Assembly: GCF_004006535.1 (NCBI RefSeq)
Contig: NZ_RLIH01000003.1
Coordinates: forward strand, 168,756 to 232,755
Length of the DNA: 64,000 nt
DNA from: Anaerosphaera multitolerans
GTDB lineage: Bacteria > Bacillota > Clostridia > Tissierellales > Peptoniphilaceae
Direction: 5' to 3'
In this document: positions 19,327-29,421 of the stretch, piece by piece
Layout of the letters: every line of letters starts with the position of its first letter
Position numbering within the stretch: position 1 is the stretch's first letter
Program-made: the position numbers and the translations under genes
Notes under the pieces: generated by a model
The model's input: only the letters and a program-made list of their open reading frames with translations
The model's database searches: none
Told to the model about the DNA's origin: nothing

Positions 19327-21592
19327 ACTTGCTCCACTTCTTTATATATAAATAAATTATTATAAACTCAAAAACACCACTTAGCATAAATACATTTTTT
19401 CCTTCTTCCTCTTTAAAACTTTTAAATTTTATCCTTCCCTTATTGTCAATTACTAGACTAATCTGTCCATCTATACTGGTAGTTTTAGTCTGTACTCCGT
19501 TTTTGTTTAGAATATTTAAGACTTCAGGAGTTGGATGAGCATATGGATTGTCTATTCCTGCACTTATTACTGCATACTTAGGTTTTAAATCCTTTATAAA
19601 ACTTTCAGAGGTTGCAGTACTTGAACCATGGTGAGAAACTTTAAGCAAGTCAGCACCTACTTTTAAACTCTCCTCTATCCTAGAAGATATGTCTCCTGTG
19701 TATAGGATATTAAATCCTCTATGCTCTACCTTCATAACCATGGATTTATCATTTGAATCCATAAGTTTTTTAGGGTTGGATAAAATTTCTATTGTGGTAT
19801 TCCCATCAATATCTAACACATCATTTTTCTCAACTTTATAGATGGGGATATTTCTCTTTGCTAACTCTCTTAGATAAATATTATCTTCAATATAGCTTAC
19901 ATATACCGCTTTAAATCTAATCCTATCTAATAGATCTAATAAACCGTCAATGTGGTCTTCATCAAAGTGAGAAATAAACAACTTCTCTATTTCAGCAACT
20001 CCCACTGCTTCTAAATAATTTAATGTATAATATTCCCCTGGCCTAAAATCTCCTCTATAACTTCCTCCGGTATCTACCATGTAGGACTTCCCTTTATAGG
20101 TCATAATTGAACAGTCACCCTGTCCAACATATAAATAATCCACTTTAAAATTTTGAAATGAAGAATAAATCAAAAATATTGAGAATAAGATTGCAAATAC
20201 ACCATAAACCATCACAACTTTTAAAAGTCTATAAAAATATAATAATTTATCTTTAAAATAGACTATTAAGATTATACCATAATAGATAATAATAGAAGCA
20301 ATGGATACTTGAATAAAATCTCTGCTATATATACTTAATAGATTCAATATTTTAACTATGTAATCAGAAATATTTAATATTAAGTTTAAAGTAGGAAATA
20401 TTAAAAAGCCCAAAAAATTAAATAGTAAAGCTATATAGGATAAAACAATTGCTAAGGAATAAAAAGGTATTAAAAGTAAGTTGGAGATAAAGGTCTCTAA
20501 GGGATATATTCTAAAAAAATATATGGAAATCGGAAAAATTACAATACCTATTGATAGGCTAAGTGAAAGAGAATTTGAAACATATCCATCTCCTAAGTAA
20601 CCTCTTATTATTTTAAAAAATAAAATAATGCCAAGTACACAACCATAGCTTAAAAGAAATGACACAGAATATATACTATAGGGATTAAACAATAAAACTA
20701 TTATTGAACTTAATATCAAGCCCTTTAAAGAGCTGTATTTAAATTTTAGTAGATATGATAAAGTTAAAAACAATGTCATTAAATAGGCTCTTAAAGCTCC
20801 CAAAGGAAAACCCACCAAACTTAAATATGTAAAAATTAAAAATAAGCTTATGATTTTTTGCTTTAATTTGGAAATATTAAATATTTTTAAAATAAACTCA
20901 CAAAAATAAGTAATGATAGTAATATGTAAACCTGAGAGAGCAAGTATATGAGAAATCCCTATGTTTTTGAAGTTTTCCTTTGTACTGTCTTCAAGATATC
21001 CACTATTTACAAGAACTATGCTCTTAATAAATGAGCTATTTTTCTCTGTCATAGAATTATCAAAAGTATTCTCTACATATTCAATAAAAAGTTTTTGTAA
21101 TTTAAAATATAAGTTTGGCTTTTTTATTCTCTCAATGTTTTTTGCATAAATTATAAAATTTATTCCCTTTGATTTTAAATAATTTTTATAATCAAATCCG
21201 CCAAAATTCATTCTAGGTTGTGGTAATTTAATATCTCCCTTAATAATTATTTCTTCACCTATATTTAAATCTTCTTTAGTATAAAACTGAACTTTTCCCT
21301 TTCCGCCCTTAACTTTTAAAGTATACTTTTGACTGTTTCCCATATCTCTCTTTAAAACAGTGCCTCTAACTAGATTAGAATTAAGTTCATACTTTTCTCT
21401 ATAATTTACATTTAAAGAAGAAAGAAAAAATAAAATTATACATAAAAATAAAAGCCTGTCTTTACTGTCTTCACTTAAAAAGATAAGACCTAGAATAGAA
21501 AATAGTATTAAAAATATAACTATATATGAGTTTAAGCGAAAAGACAAAGCCGTCAAAATACCAAGTAAAACAGAAATTAACAACTTTACCAT
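19304..21592 (-). CDS. comEC: ComEC/Rec2 DNA uptake channel protein
   Basis: About 762 residues: an N-terminal DUF4131-like region with two helices, an OB-like soluble part, the Competence domain with many membrane helices (about 220-500), then a C-terminal metallo-beta-lactamase-like domain with SHFDEDHIDGL and SHHGS. ComEC passes single-stranded DNA across the membrane during transformation. The start is ATG 21592, six bases after GAAGGGGAA; the longer frame to 21649 has no ribosome site. It appears intact. No other late competence genes are in the window, so competence cannot be judged. Confidence 0.93.
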   Translation of the reverse strand: MVKLLISVLLGILTALSFRLNSYIVIFLILFSILGLIFLSEDSKDRLLFLCIILFFLSSLNVNYREKYELNSNLVRGTVLKRDMGNSQKYTLKVKGGKGKVQFYTKEDLNIGEEIIIKGDIKLPQPRMNFGGFDYKNYLKSKGINFIIYAKNIERIKKPNLYFKLQKLFIEYVENTFDNSMTEKNSSFIKSIVLVNSGYLEDSTKENFKNIGISHILALSGLHITIITYFCEFILKIFNISKLKQKIISLFLIFTYLSLVGFPLGALRAYLMTLFLTLSYLLKFKYSSLKGLILSSIIVLLFNPYSIYSVSFLLSYGCVLGIILFFKIIRGYLGDGYVSNSLSLSLSIGIVIFPISIYFFRIYPLETFISNLLLIPFYSLAIVLSYIALLFNFLGFLIFPTLNLILNISDYIVKILNLLSIYSRDFIQVSIASIIIYYGIILIVYFKDKLLYFYRLLKVVMVYGVFAILFSIFLIYSSFQNFKVDYLYVGQGDCSIMTYKGKSYMVDTGGSYRGDFRPGEYYTLNYLEAVGVAEIEKLFISHFDEDHIDGLLDLLDRIRFKAVYVSYIEDNIYLRELAKRNIPIYKVEKNDVLDIDGNTTIEILSNPKKLMDSNDKSMVMKVEHRGFNILYTGDISSRIEESLKVGADLLKVSHHGSSTATSESFIKDLKPKYAVISAGIDNPYAHPTPEVLNILNKNGVQTKTTSIDGQISLVIDNKGRIKFKSFKEEEGKNVFMLSGVFEFIIIYLYIKKWSKYEVQRTI

Positions 21593-21824
21593 AATTTCCC
21601 CTTCCAGCAAATCTACTGAATTTAGGGTCAAATACTTAAAGTGATTCACCTTTAACTAAACTAATTTATTAAATTATATCTTATATTAATCCATTTATTC
21701 CAATTTATTTAAAAAAATTTTATAAACTATAAAAGGTCTTCCACTACAACTTTGATTAAAGCTTACTCCAAATTTTATCGCTTGTTTCTTTACTATTAAT
21801 ATAAAGTAATTACTAACATATCAA

Positions 21825-21848
21825 AAGGAGCCCTTTCTAGAGCTCCTT
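21825..21848 (-). terminator. Terminator after thrB
   Basis: Seven-base-pair stem (AAGGAGC/GCTCCTT, ten-base loop) followed on the minus strand by TTTT. The thrB stop codon overlaps the stem. The 230 bases between this and the comEC start are AT-rich and I see no gene there. Confidence 0.65.
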
Positions 21849-22695
21849 AATTATTTATTATAGTTGCACCTTCTATATCCACTTCAAGTTCATAAACTTT
21901 CCAATTGAATTCACTGTTATTTGATTCCTTTAACACTGTACTTATTGAACTATTATCTTTAGTAGTAATTACCAATAAACTTGGTCCTGCTCCGCTAATA
22001 AATAAGACTGCATTATTATTTTCACAAATTTTCTTAAAATAATCGTAGTCATTTATTAAATTCTTTCTATAGGGCTCATGTAATTTATCTTCAGCAGCGC
22101 CTTTTAACAATTCAAAATCTCCATTATAAAGAGCATCGGAAATTAATGTTGCTCTTGCTATATTTGAAACTGCATCTTCCAACTTAACTTCCTTTTTTAC
22201 CACTTCTCTAGCCTCTACGGTCCTTAACTCAAAGTCCGGCACTAGTACATAAAGTTTGTAATTATTATTAACTTCTTTTCTAGAGTAATAAACCTGTTTA
22301 TTTACTATTGAAGTTATATGTCCTCCAAAAAGTGCCGGGGCAACATTGTCAGGATGTCCCTCTATATCAGTTGCATATTTTAAAATTTCTTTTTTATCTA
22401 ATTTAAGTCCCGACATTTCATTTGCAGCCATAAGCCCTGCAATTATACAGGAAGCACTGCTTCCCAATCCTCTGGACATAGGAATTTCAGTACTAACCTT
22501 TATCTCAACATAAGGAGCTTTTAAATTGTTTTTCTCATAAAGATATTTAAAAGATCTATAAATTAAATTCCTTTCATCTACTTCTACATCTTTTTTCTCA
22601 AAGGTAAAGGTATTATATAAGTTTAAAGCCATACCCTGTGAATCATAGCCCGGTCCTATATTAGCAGTAGTGGCCGGAACTCTTATAGTTACCAT
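21847..22695 (-). CDS. thrB: Homoserine kinase
   Basis: 282 residues of the GHMP kinase family. VRVPATTANIGPGYDSQG-like N-terminus, ATP loop PMSRGLGSSASCIIAGL, and C-terminal ISGAGPSLLVI are all visible. It phosphorylates homoserine for threonine synthesis. It begins one base into the thrC stop region with GAGGTA upstream, so thrC and thrB are co-translated. Confidence 0.95.
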   Translation of the reverse strand: MVTIRVPATTANIGPGYDSQGMALNLYNTFTFEKKDVEVDERNLIYRSFKYLYEKNNLKAPYVEIKVSTEIPMSRGLGSSASCIIAGLMAANEMSGLKLDKKEILKYATDIEGHPDNVAPALFGGHITSIVNKQVYYSRKEVNNNYKLYVLVPDFELRTVEAREVVKKEVKLEDAVSNIARATLISDALYNGDFELLKGAAEDKLHEPYRKNLINDYDYFKKICENNNAVLFISGAGPSLLVITTKDNSSISTVLKESNNSEFNWKVYELEVDIEGATIINN

Positions 22696-24143
22696 TATAG
22701 TACCTCCAAAATAGAATCTCTCATTTTGGATTTATCTATTACAAGATTCTGAGTTACTTCAGCATTTAAAATATCTTCAAATCTCTTTGGTAGTTTAATT
22801 CCTGTAATATTTTCAATTTCTTTTAAATTTTCCAACTCACCTTCCTGCTCTATTTCTAAAGCCTCTGCAATAGAATTGGCAAATTTATAAGGTGAAGCCG
22901 TTGAAGCTATTAGTACTTTAATATTTTCATCCTTTTGATATTCCTCAGCCGCCATATATCCTATTACTGTATGTGTATCCATTAAATATTTAAATTCATC
23001 GTAGACTTTCTTAATTCCTTTAATAGTTTCCTCATCGTTAAAACTATAACCATATATATCATTAAAGATAGAAAGATTATCTAATTTATAAAATCTCTTT
23101 TCTTTTAAATCTGTCATAAGTTTATTAATACTTTCAGAATCTTTTAACTTATAATATAAAAATCTTTCTAAATTACTTGAAATAAGTATGTCCATTGATG
23201 GGGAGTTGGTTTTATAAAATTCTCGATTAACATTATATTCCCCTGTATTAATGAAGTCACTTAAAATATTATTTCGATTTGATGCACATATTAAATCTCT
23301 AATTGGCAACCCCATTTCCTTTGCCAAGTATCCGGCTAAAATATTTCCAAAATTCCCAGTAGGAACACTTATAGATATTTCTTCGCCATTTTTAATTTCA
23401 TCTTTTTCTACTAATTTATAGTAACTATAATAATAATATACTATTTGAGGAACTAGCCTACCTATGTTTATAGAATTTGCAGAAGATACTACATATTTTT
23501 TACTCTTAAGTTTTTCTTTAAAACCATCATCAGTAAAAATTTCCTTAAGGGCGCTTTGAGCATCGTCAAAATTTCCCTTAATGGCAATTGCAAAAGTGTT
23601 CTTTCCATCTATAGTAGTCATTTGTCTTCTTTGAACTTCACTTATTCCATCTGTTGGATAAAAAACAACTATCTTAGTATTTTCTACGTCTTTAAATCCA
23701 TATAGAGCTGCACTTCCAGTATCGCCGGAAGTCGCTGTTAAAACAACTATTTTTTCCTCAAGATTTTTTTCTTTAATGGCAAGTTTAATCAGTCTAGGCA
23801 ACAATGAAAGAGCAAAATCCTTAAATGCAAAGGTTGACCCATGATATAATTCCATAACATATTTGTTTGAAAGTTTTTTAATAGGTAAAATATCCTCTTC
23901 AAAAGTAGCATAGGCATTTTCAATTTCTCTTCTTAAATCATTTTTATCAATATCATCAAAAATTGAACCTATTATCTTATTTGCAAAATCCACATAATTG
24001 AATTTTTCAATTTCTTCCTTTTCAAACTTTACCTTTGGTAATTTTTCCGGAATATACAATCCCCCATCATCACTTAAACCTTTTAAAAGAGCATCAAATG
24101 TTGAATCAACAGTTGAGTTTCCCCTTGTACTTATATATTTCAT
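22695..24143 (-). CDS. thrC: Threonine synthase
   Basis: 482 residues, the long form of threonine synthase. The PLP lysine lies in HGSTFAFKDFALSLLP and the phosphate-binding loop in TATSGDTGSAALYGF. It converts O-phosphohomoserine to threonine. It starts 2 bases after proA ends, so proB-proA-thrC-thrB form one amino-acid biosynthesis operon. No aspartokinase or homoserine dehydrogenase gene is in the window. Confidence 0.96.
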   Translation of the reverse strand: MKYISTRGNSTVDSTFDALLKGLSDDGGLYIPEKLPKVKFEKEEIEKFNYVDFANKIIGSIFDDIDKNDLRREIENAYATFEEDILPIKKLSNKYVMELYHGSTFAFKDFALSLLPRLIKLAIKEKNLEEKIVVLTATSGDTGSAALYGFKDVENTKIVVFYPTDGISEVQRRQMTTIDGKNTFAIAIKGNFDDAQSALKEIFTDDGFKEKLKSKKYVVSSANSINIGRLVPQIVYYYYSYYKLVEKDEIKNGEEISISVPTGNFGNILAGYLAKEMGLPIRDLICASNRNNILSDFINTGEYNVNREFYKTNSPSMDILISSNLERFLYYKLKDSESINKLMTDLKEKRFYKLDNLSIFNDIYGYSFNDEETIKGIKKVYDEFKYLMDTHTVIGYMAAEEYQKDENIKVLIASTASPYKFANSIAEALEIEQEGELENLKEIENITGIKLPKRFEDILNAEVTQNLVIDKSKMRDSILEVL

Positions 24144-24145
24144 AT

Positions 24146-25408
24146 CTACTTCCTTATCTGACCATTTCCCAAAATTACATACTTCGTACTAGTTAATTCC
24201 TTTAAACCCACAGGACCTCTGGCATGGAGTTTTTGAGTAGAAATTCCCATTTCAGCACCCTTACCAAATTCACCGCCGTCAGTAAATCTTGAACTTGCAT
24301 TCACATAAACACAAGCAGAATCAACTTCATTTAAAAATTTCATGGCATTTTCATAGTTTTCCGTAACTATTACGTCTGAGTGTCCACTTGAATACTTGTA
24401 TATATGCTCTACAGCTTCCTGAAAATTATCAACTATCTTCATAGACATTGCATAATCTAAATATTCTCTTGCATATTCTTCTTCAGTAGCTTCTTTTATC
24501 CCATCTAATTTAGCCCTTGAAAGTTCACAACCGTAAACTGTAATATTATATTCATCTATTATCTTCTTTAAGCCCTTATAGAACTCATCCGATAGACTTT
24601 TATGGACTAAAAGTGATTCCATTGCATTACAAACTCCAACTCTGGTAGTCTTTGCATTTTCTATTATATTTAAAGCCATTTCAATTTTGGCACTTTCATC
24701 AACGTATACGTGACAGTTCCCAACTCCGGTTTCCAATGTAGGTACCTTAGCATTTTCTACAACGGAATTGATTAAATTTGCACTTCCCCTTGGAATTAAA
24801 AGATCAATATATCCTCTTAATTTCATAAGTTCTGTTGAAGACTCTCTAGTGGTATCTTCAACTAAAATAACCATATTTTCATTATGACCTGAATTTTTTA
24901 TTCCTTCTCTAATTGCATCTGCAATGGCTTTATTAGAGTTAAAAGCTTCTTTTCCACCGCGTAAAATAATAGCATTTGAGGATTTCAAACCAAGAATAGC
25001 CGCATCTAAAGTTACATTTGGTCTGGCCTCATAAATAATCGCTATTACACCTATTGGAACACTTTTTTTACCTAGGACTAATCCATTTTCCAAAGTTTTC
25101 ATATTTTCAATTTCACCAATTGGATCTTCTAATTCAATTACAGTATCTATAGATGAAGCCATTGATTCTATCCTTGAACTATCTAAAAACAACCTATCTA
25201 AAAGTCCTTCAGAAAGGTCCATTAACCTTCCGTTTTCCATATCTATTACATTAGCTTCCAAGATGTTATTCATATTATCTATTAAAGCTTTTTTAATATA
25301 TTTTAAAATTTCATTTTTTCCCTTGGAGCCTAACTTTGAAAGTTCTCTACTTGCTACTTTGGCCTTCTCTCCTAAAATTTCAAGCTCTCGCCTTAAAGAT
25401 CGTTCCAA
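24146..25408 (-). CDS. proA: Gamma-glutamyl phosphate reductase
   Basis: 420 residues of the aldehyde dehydrogenase superfamily. The catalytic cysteine lies in TTRVGVCNAMES, and LRGGKEAFNSN and PRGSANLI are typical ProA segments. It reduces glutamyl-5-phosphate to the semialdehyde in proline synthesis. The start is a TTG four bases after GGGGGAGG; the first 29 bases overlap proB. Confidence 0.96.
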   Translation of the reverse strand: MERSLRRELEILGEKAKVASRELSKLGSKGKNEILKYIKKALIDNMNNILEANVIDMENGRLMDLSEGLLDRLFLDSSRIESMASSIDTVIELEDPIGEIENMKTLENGLVLGKKSVPIGVIAIIYEARPNVTLDAAILGLKSSNAIILRGGKEAFNSNKAIADAIREGIKNSGHNENMVILVEDTTRESSTELMKLRGYIDLLIPRGSANLINSVVENAKVPTLETGVGNCHVYVDESAKIEMALNIIENAKTTRVGVCNAMESLLVHKSLSDEFYKGLKKIIDEYNITVYGCELSRAKLDGIKEATEEEYAREYLDYAMSMKIVDNFQEAVEHIYKYSSGHSDVIVTENYENAMKFLNEVDSACVYVNASSRFTDGGEFGKGAEMGISTQKLHARGPVGLKELTSTKYVILGNGQIRK

Positions 25409-26171
25409 TTTCCTCCCCCTCTACAATTTTTCTAATATTTTTTAAATCGTCAGAATTAGCTATTACCATATCAATACCTTTTTCCAAACATAGCCTTGCT
25501 GCATTTATCTTAGTTGTCATTCCCCCTGTTCCCACAGTTGAGTTTGAATCCTTAGCCATATTTTCCAATTCTTCACTTATTTCCACAACTTCGGAAATAA
25601 GTTTTGCTTTGGGGTTTTGACGAGGATCATCATCATAAAGTCCATCAATATCCGAAAGTAATATTAATAAATCAGCATCTACCATTCTGGATACCACAGC
25701 AGATAAAGTATCATTATCACCAAATTCTATTTCAAAAGTGGAAATAGTGTCATTTTCATTTACTACGGGTATTACGTTCATATTCAATAATTTTTCAAAA
25801 GTATTCCTAGCGTTTTCTCTCATAACTAAATCAGTTTCAATTTGTTTCGTCAATAATATTTGAGCCGCTTCATATCCGAATTCATGGAAAGCTCTGTTAT
25901 AAGTATTCATTAAAGCAACTTGACCTACTGCAGAAGCTGCCTGTTTACCTACAGTGTCTCTTGGCCTTGAAAGTAAATTTAATTTTTTTGCACCTGCAGC
26001 TATTGCCCCTGAAGACACTAAAATTACATTAATCTCATGGTTTTTTAAATTTGAAAGTTCCCAAGCCAATTCATCTATTCTTTGAAGATTTATCACTCCG
26101 TTTTCATGGGTTATAGATGAAGAACCAATTTTTACAACTACGGTTTTTAATTCATTACTAAATTTCCTCAT
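25380..26171 (-). CDS. proB: Glutamate 5-kinase (short form without PUA domain)
   Basis: 263 residues with the amino-acid kinase fold: VVKIGSSSI at the start, LVSSGAIAAG, VNENDTIS, GDNDTLSA and GTGGMTTKI. It phosphorylates glutamate, the first and feedback-regulated step to proline. The usual enzyme is about 370 residues with a C-terminal PUA domain, absent here; short forms are known. ATG with GTGGAG upstream. It leads the proB-proA-thrC-thrB operon. Confidence 0.95.
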   Translation of the reverse strand: MRKFSNELKTVVVKIGSSSITHENGVINLQRIDELAWELSNLKNHEINVILVSSGAIAAGAKKLNLLSRPRDTVGKQAASAVGQVALMNTYNRAFHEFGYEAAQILLTKQIETDLVMRENARNTFEKLLNMNVIPVVNENDTISTFEIEFGDNDTLSAVVSRMVDADLLILLSDIDGLYDDDPRQNPKAKLISEVVEISEELENMAKDSNSTVGTGGMTTKINAARLCLEKGIDMVIANSDDLKNIRKIVEGEEIGTIFKARA

Positions 26172-26237
26172 ATTATCTCCACTTTCTAATAGAATATAAT
26201 TAAATATACTATACCAAATGCGGAAATTGAATGAAAG

Positions 26238-27740
26238 CTAATTTTTAACTAATTCTATTAATTTCTCTGTTTTTATAATTTCATATAGATTTTCTATTAT
26301 AGGATATAATTCAATATCTTCATCTAACAATGGAATTATATCAGATAGATAATTGTATATTTTAGCTGTAACACTACTTTTCTTCAAATTTTTATCCATA
26401 TATTCATTCCCTTGAAAAACCGCCAACAGTTCTATTGCCATTATATAAGTAAGATTTTCCACAAGTTTTGCATTTTTCTTTGATGAATTAAATCCCATTG
26501 CCACATAATCCTCTTGATTTGCACAAGTTGGTATATTATCTATAACAGAAGGTGTGGCTAACATTTTCATTTCATTAAGTAAACCCGCCTGTGTATATTG
26601 AGTAATCATAAGTCCGGAATTTGAACCTGAATCTCTAACTAAAAAAGCAGGTTTCCCCGATAATTTTTCATCTAGAAGCCTAAAGGTTCTTCTATCGCTC
26701 ATTTTTGCAAGCATACATAGCGCTATCCCACAACAATCCATTTCCAAGCCCACATAGGAAGAATCTGGATTACATCCGGAAATAACCTCAACCCCTCCAT
26801 CTTCTTGATAAATTATGGGATTATCCGTACAACTGTTCATTTCATTTAAAATAGTAGTTTTTGCCTCCATAATCTTTTTCTTAACCGGCCCAATTAATTG
26901 AGGAATACATCTTAAAGAAAGAGCATCTTGAAGGTTTTCATAGTAGTACTTTTCACATATTTCCGAATCTTCTAAATAACCAACTATTTTTTCAGCCACC
27001 TCTTGTTGTTCAGGTTGTTTTCGTACACTCATTAACCTCTTATCAAAAGCTCTCGTTGTAGCACCATTTACTTCAATCTCCATTGCAGAAATCAGCTCAA
27101 AATTTTTTAACAAGTTTTCCATATCATAAATGCCAATAATTGCAAAAGCTGTAACACTGGTAGTTCCTGAAATTAAAAATAAAGCCTCCTTATAAGATAA
27201 GTCCAGTAAGTCAATATTATGTCTATTTAATATCTCTTTTGAAGGTTCCCAAATATTATTCTCTAGTATTTTTCCCTTTCCAGATAAACTTAAGGCAATA
27301 TGTGCCTCTAAAGAAAGATATCCCACTGAACCACTTCCCGGAACATAAATATATAAGTCTTCATTTAATGCTCTTCTATAACAATTTAAAGTTTCTAAAC
27401 TAACTCCACTATATCCCTTTATTCCATTTAAAATCACCATTAACATAATTGCTCTAACTTCTTCTTTTTTAATAGGTGTACCAACTGATACTGCATGACT
27501 CTTTAAAATTTTCTCCTGATAAATTTTCGTCTCTTCTCTTGAAATATTCTTAGTACTATTAGAACCCAATCCTGTAGTTACTCCGTACATTGGAATATTT
27601 AAATCAACAGCTCTTTCAATACAATCTCTTGAAGCTGAAACTCTCTTTTTTGCCCCTTCGGAAAATTCCAATTTTTCATTAAATCTTATTATTTTCATTG
27701 CTTCTTCAATAGTTAAAGTTTTATCTAATATTATGGTCAT
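26238..27740 (-). CDS. HAL-superfamily lyase lacking the MIO triad (paralogue 1)
   Basis: The 500 residues follow the histidine/phenylalanine ammonia-lyase fold: MYGVTTG (catalytic-type Tyr52), QDALSLRC (271-278), TDNPI, CANQEDYVAM (Glu410). In true HALs the sequence GSVG is followed by Ala-Ser-Gly-Asp-Leu, the triad that cyclises to MIO. Here GSVG (137-140) runs directly into YLSLEAH, so the triad is missing. Asn of NGTQ is replaced by Ser (SGTT) and the Tyr of QDxYSLRC by Leu. It is therefore unlikely to be an ordinary histidine ammonia-lyase. Ergothionase is a known MIO-free member of this superfamily. Last gene of the cluster, after a terminator, with AGGAGG before the ATG. Confidence 0.88.
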   Translation of the reverse strand: MTIILDKTLTIEEAMKIIRFNEKLEFSEGAKKRVSASRDCIERAVDLNIPMYGVTTGLGSNSTKNISREETKIYQEKILKSHAVSVGTPIKKEEVRAIMLMVILNGIKGYSGVSLETLNCYRRALNEDLYIYVPGSGSVGYLSLEAHIALSLSGKGKILENNIWEPSKEILNRHNIDLLDLSYKEALFLISGTTSVTAFAIIGIYDMENLLKNFELISAMEIEVNGATTRAFDKRLMSVRKQPEQQEVAEKIVGYLEDSEICEKYYYENLQDALSLRCIPQLIGPVKKKIMEAKTTILNEMNSCTDNPIIYQEDGGVEVISGCNPDSSYVGLEMDCCGIALCMLAKMSDRRTFRLLDEKLSGKPAFLVRDSGSNSGLMITQYTQAGLLNEMKMLATPSVIDNIPTCANQEDYVAMGFNSSKKNAKLVENLTYIMAIELLAVFQGNEYMDKNLKKSSVTAKIYNYLSDIIPLLDEDIELYPIIENLYEIIKTEKLIELVKN

Positions 27741-27780
27741 AATATCCTCCTATAAATTATTTTAATATTATTTTAAAAAA

Positions 27781-27812
27781 ATGGGAAATATGTGTTGTCA
27801 CATATTTCCCAT
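27781..27812 (-). terminator. Strong terminator between the BCCT transporter and lyase paralogue 1
   Basis: Perfect 14-base-pair stem (ATGGGAAATATGTG/CACATATTTCCCAT, four-base loop) followed on the minus strand by six T. Confidence 0.88.
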
Positions 27813-27849
27813 TTAAATTATCTTTATTATTAATTATACTCTGCATTTA

Positions 27850-29409
27850 TTATTCTACTACATCATCTATGAAGAACATCTTTACTGCTGAAATTACTTG
27901 TAGTAAGAATACAAATATTACAAAGAATCCTCCGGCTGCAGACAGCGCCTTCATTCCTTCCACTCCCTGTTCAGTCCCGCCAAATGCTGCAAGTACAATA
28001 GCTATAATACCAATTGTAACTCCCCACATAGCTTTTAAAAGTCCTGGAGCTTCTGATCCTATAGGAACGTCTTTTATACAAAGTGAAGCAACGTTATTAG
28101 ATGTAGCATCTGCCGCTGTTACAAAGGAGGCAACTACTACAAGCATATTTATAGGAATGACAATTGTACCTAATCCAAATGGAAGATTCTGTAGGAATTG
28201 CCAAAGTGCAGTTACAGCATTGTGATTTATAACCGTACTTACCAGATCCACTTGTCCTGTCATCTGCATAAATAGTGCACTGTTACCCCAAATTCCAAAC
28301 CATACTATCCCAAAAATTGCAGGTAAGATTAAGTTTACTACTAAGAATTCCCTTATAGTTCTTCCATAGGAAATTTGACCTAGGAAAATTCCTGTAACCG
28401 GTGCATAGGCAATCCAACAAGCCCAGTCAAAAAGTGTCCATGAGTTAACTAACGGCTTACCTCCTATGGTGTTCGGGTCAAGCCCCCAGTGCCAGAAATT
28501 ATGCAACCATTCCGCCATTCCAGCTGTAGTGTTTTTAAGTATAAACAACGTAGGCCCTATTATAAATAGAAAAGCTAAAAGTCCATAATAAAACCATGCG
28601 TTTAAAGAACCGATCTTTTGTAAACCCTTTTCCAATCCAACATATGTAGAAAAAGTGTATAGGAATATTATAATTGCACCAACTATTATAAATGACATTA
28701 GACCGTTGTTTATTCCATAAGTATAGTTTAAGCCTGTGGTTATAATTATAATACAAGCACTTAAACCAGAACTCAGCCCTAAAACATTACCAAGTAATGA
28801 TAGCGTATCAACTCCATGAGATATTCCACCTCTGGTAATTCTATCTCCAAATAGAGGTTGTAGCGTTGAAGTAACTGCCAGTCTTTGTTTTTTATTAAAA
28901 TATACATAGGCAGTAATAACTCCTGTTAGCGCATAGATGGCATAAGGCAGGAATGACCAGTTCATAAAACTTCTTCCCATGGCAAATCGTGCTGCTTCAT
29001 CAGTAAAAGCTTGAATACCAAGTGCGTCTAACTCACCATAAATATTACCATAGTATATTAAAGGTTCATTAACACCCCAAGTAACTATTCCGGAAGCTAC
29101 TCCCCCCGTTAAAGCCATTGCAAACCAAGTTCCGAAAGGAAGTTTAGCTTTGGCATCTTTTCCTCCAAGTCTTACCGATCCTTTTTTTGAAACCAGTAAT
29201 GCAATTGTAAAAATTAAACTTGCCAGTACTACTATTTGGTACAACCAGCCAAATGTATCAAGGGACCAGTTGAAAAACTGATTTGATACGTCTGCCAAGC
29301 CTTGACTGTCTATAATTCCATATATTGCTGTAAGTAAAGTAATTGCATAAGCAGGTATAAATACGTGCCAGCGCATATTTTTCTTATCTAATCTCTTATT
29401 GTTATCCAT
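27850..29409 (-). CDS. BCCT family transporter (betaine/carnitine/choline type)
   Basis: 519 residues with about twelve membrane helices. The family signature is at 328-355: DWACWIAYAPVTGIFLGQIS then YGRTIREF. The substrate/sodium helix reads GIVTWGVNEPLIYY (107-120), closer to the CaiT/CaiT-like GxxxWGxxEPxxYY pattern than to osmoregulatory betaine carriers, and there is no long charged osmosensing tail. BCCT proteins move substrates with a quaternary ammonium group. Located between two MIO-less lyases with 12 and about 110 bases on either side, it probably imports their substrate. GGAGGT precedes the ATG. Confidence 0.93.
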   Translation of the reverse strand: MDNNKRLDKKNMRWHVFIPAYAITLLTAIYGIIDSQGLADVSNQFFNWSLDTFGWLYQIVVLASLIFTIALLVSKKGSVRLGGKDAKAKLPFGTWFAMALTGGVASGIVTWGVNEPLIYYGNIYGELDALGIQAFTDEAARFAMGRSFMNWSFLPYAIYALTGVITAYVYFNKKQRLAVTSTLQPLFGDRITRGGISHGVDTLSLLGNVLGLSSGLSACIIIITTGLNYTYGINNGLMSFIIVGAIIIFLYTFSTYVGLEKGLQKIGSLNAWFYYGLLAFLFIIGPTLFILKNTTAGMAEWLHNFWHWGLDPNTIGGKPLVNSWTLFDWACWIAYAPVTGIFLGQISYGRTIREFLVVNLILPAIFGIVWFGIWGNSALFMQMTGQVDLVSTVINHNAVTALWQFLQNLPFGLGTIVIPINMLVVVASFVTAADATSNNVASLCIKDVPIGSEAPGLLKAMWGVTIGIIAIVLAAFGGTEQGVEGMKALSAAGGFFVIFVFLLQVISAVKMFFIDDVVE

Positions 29410-29421
29410 TTAATACCTCCA

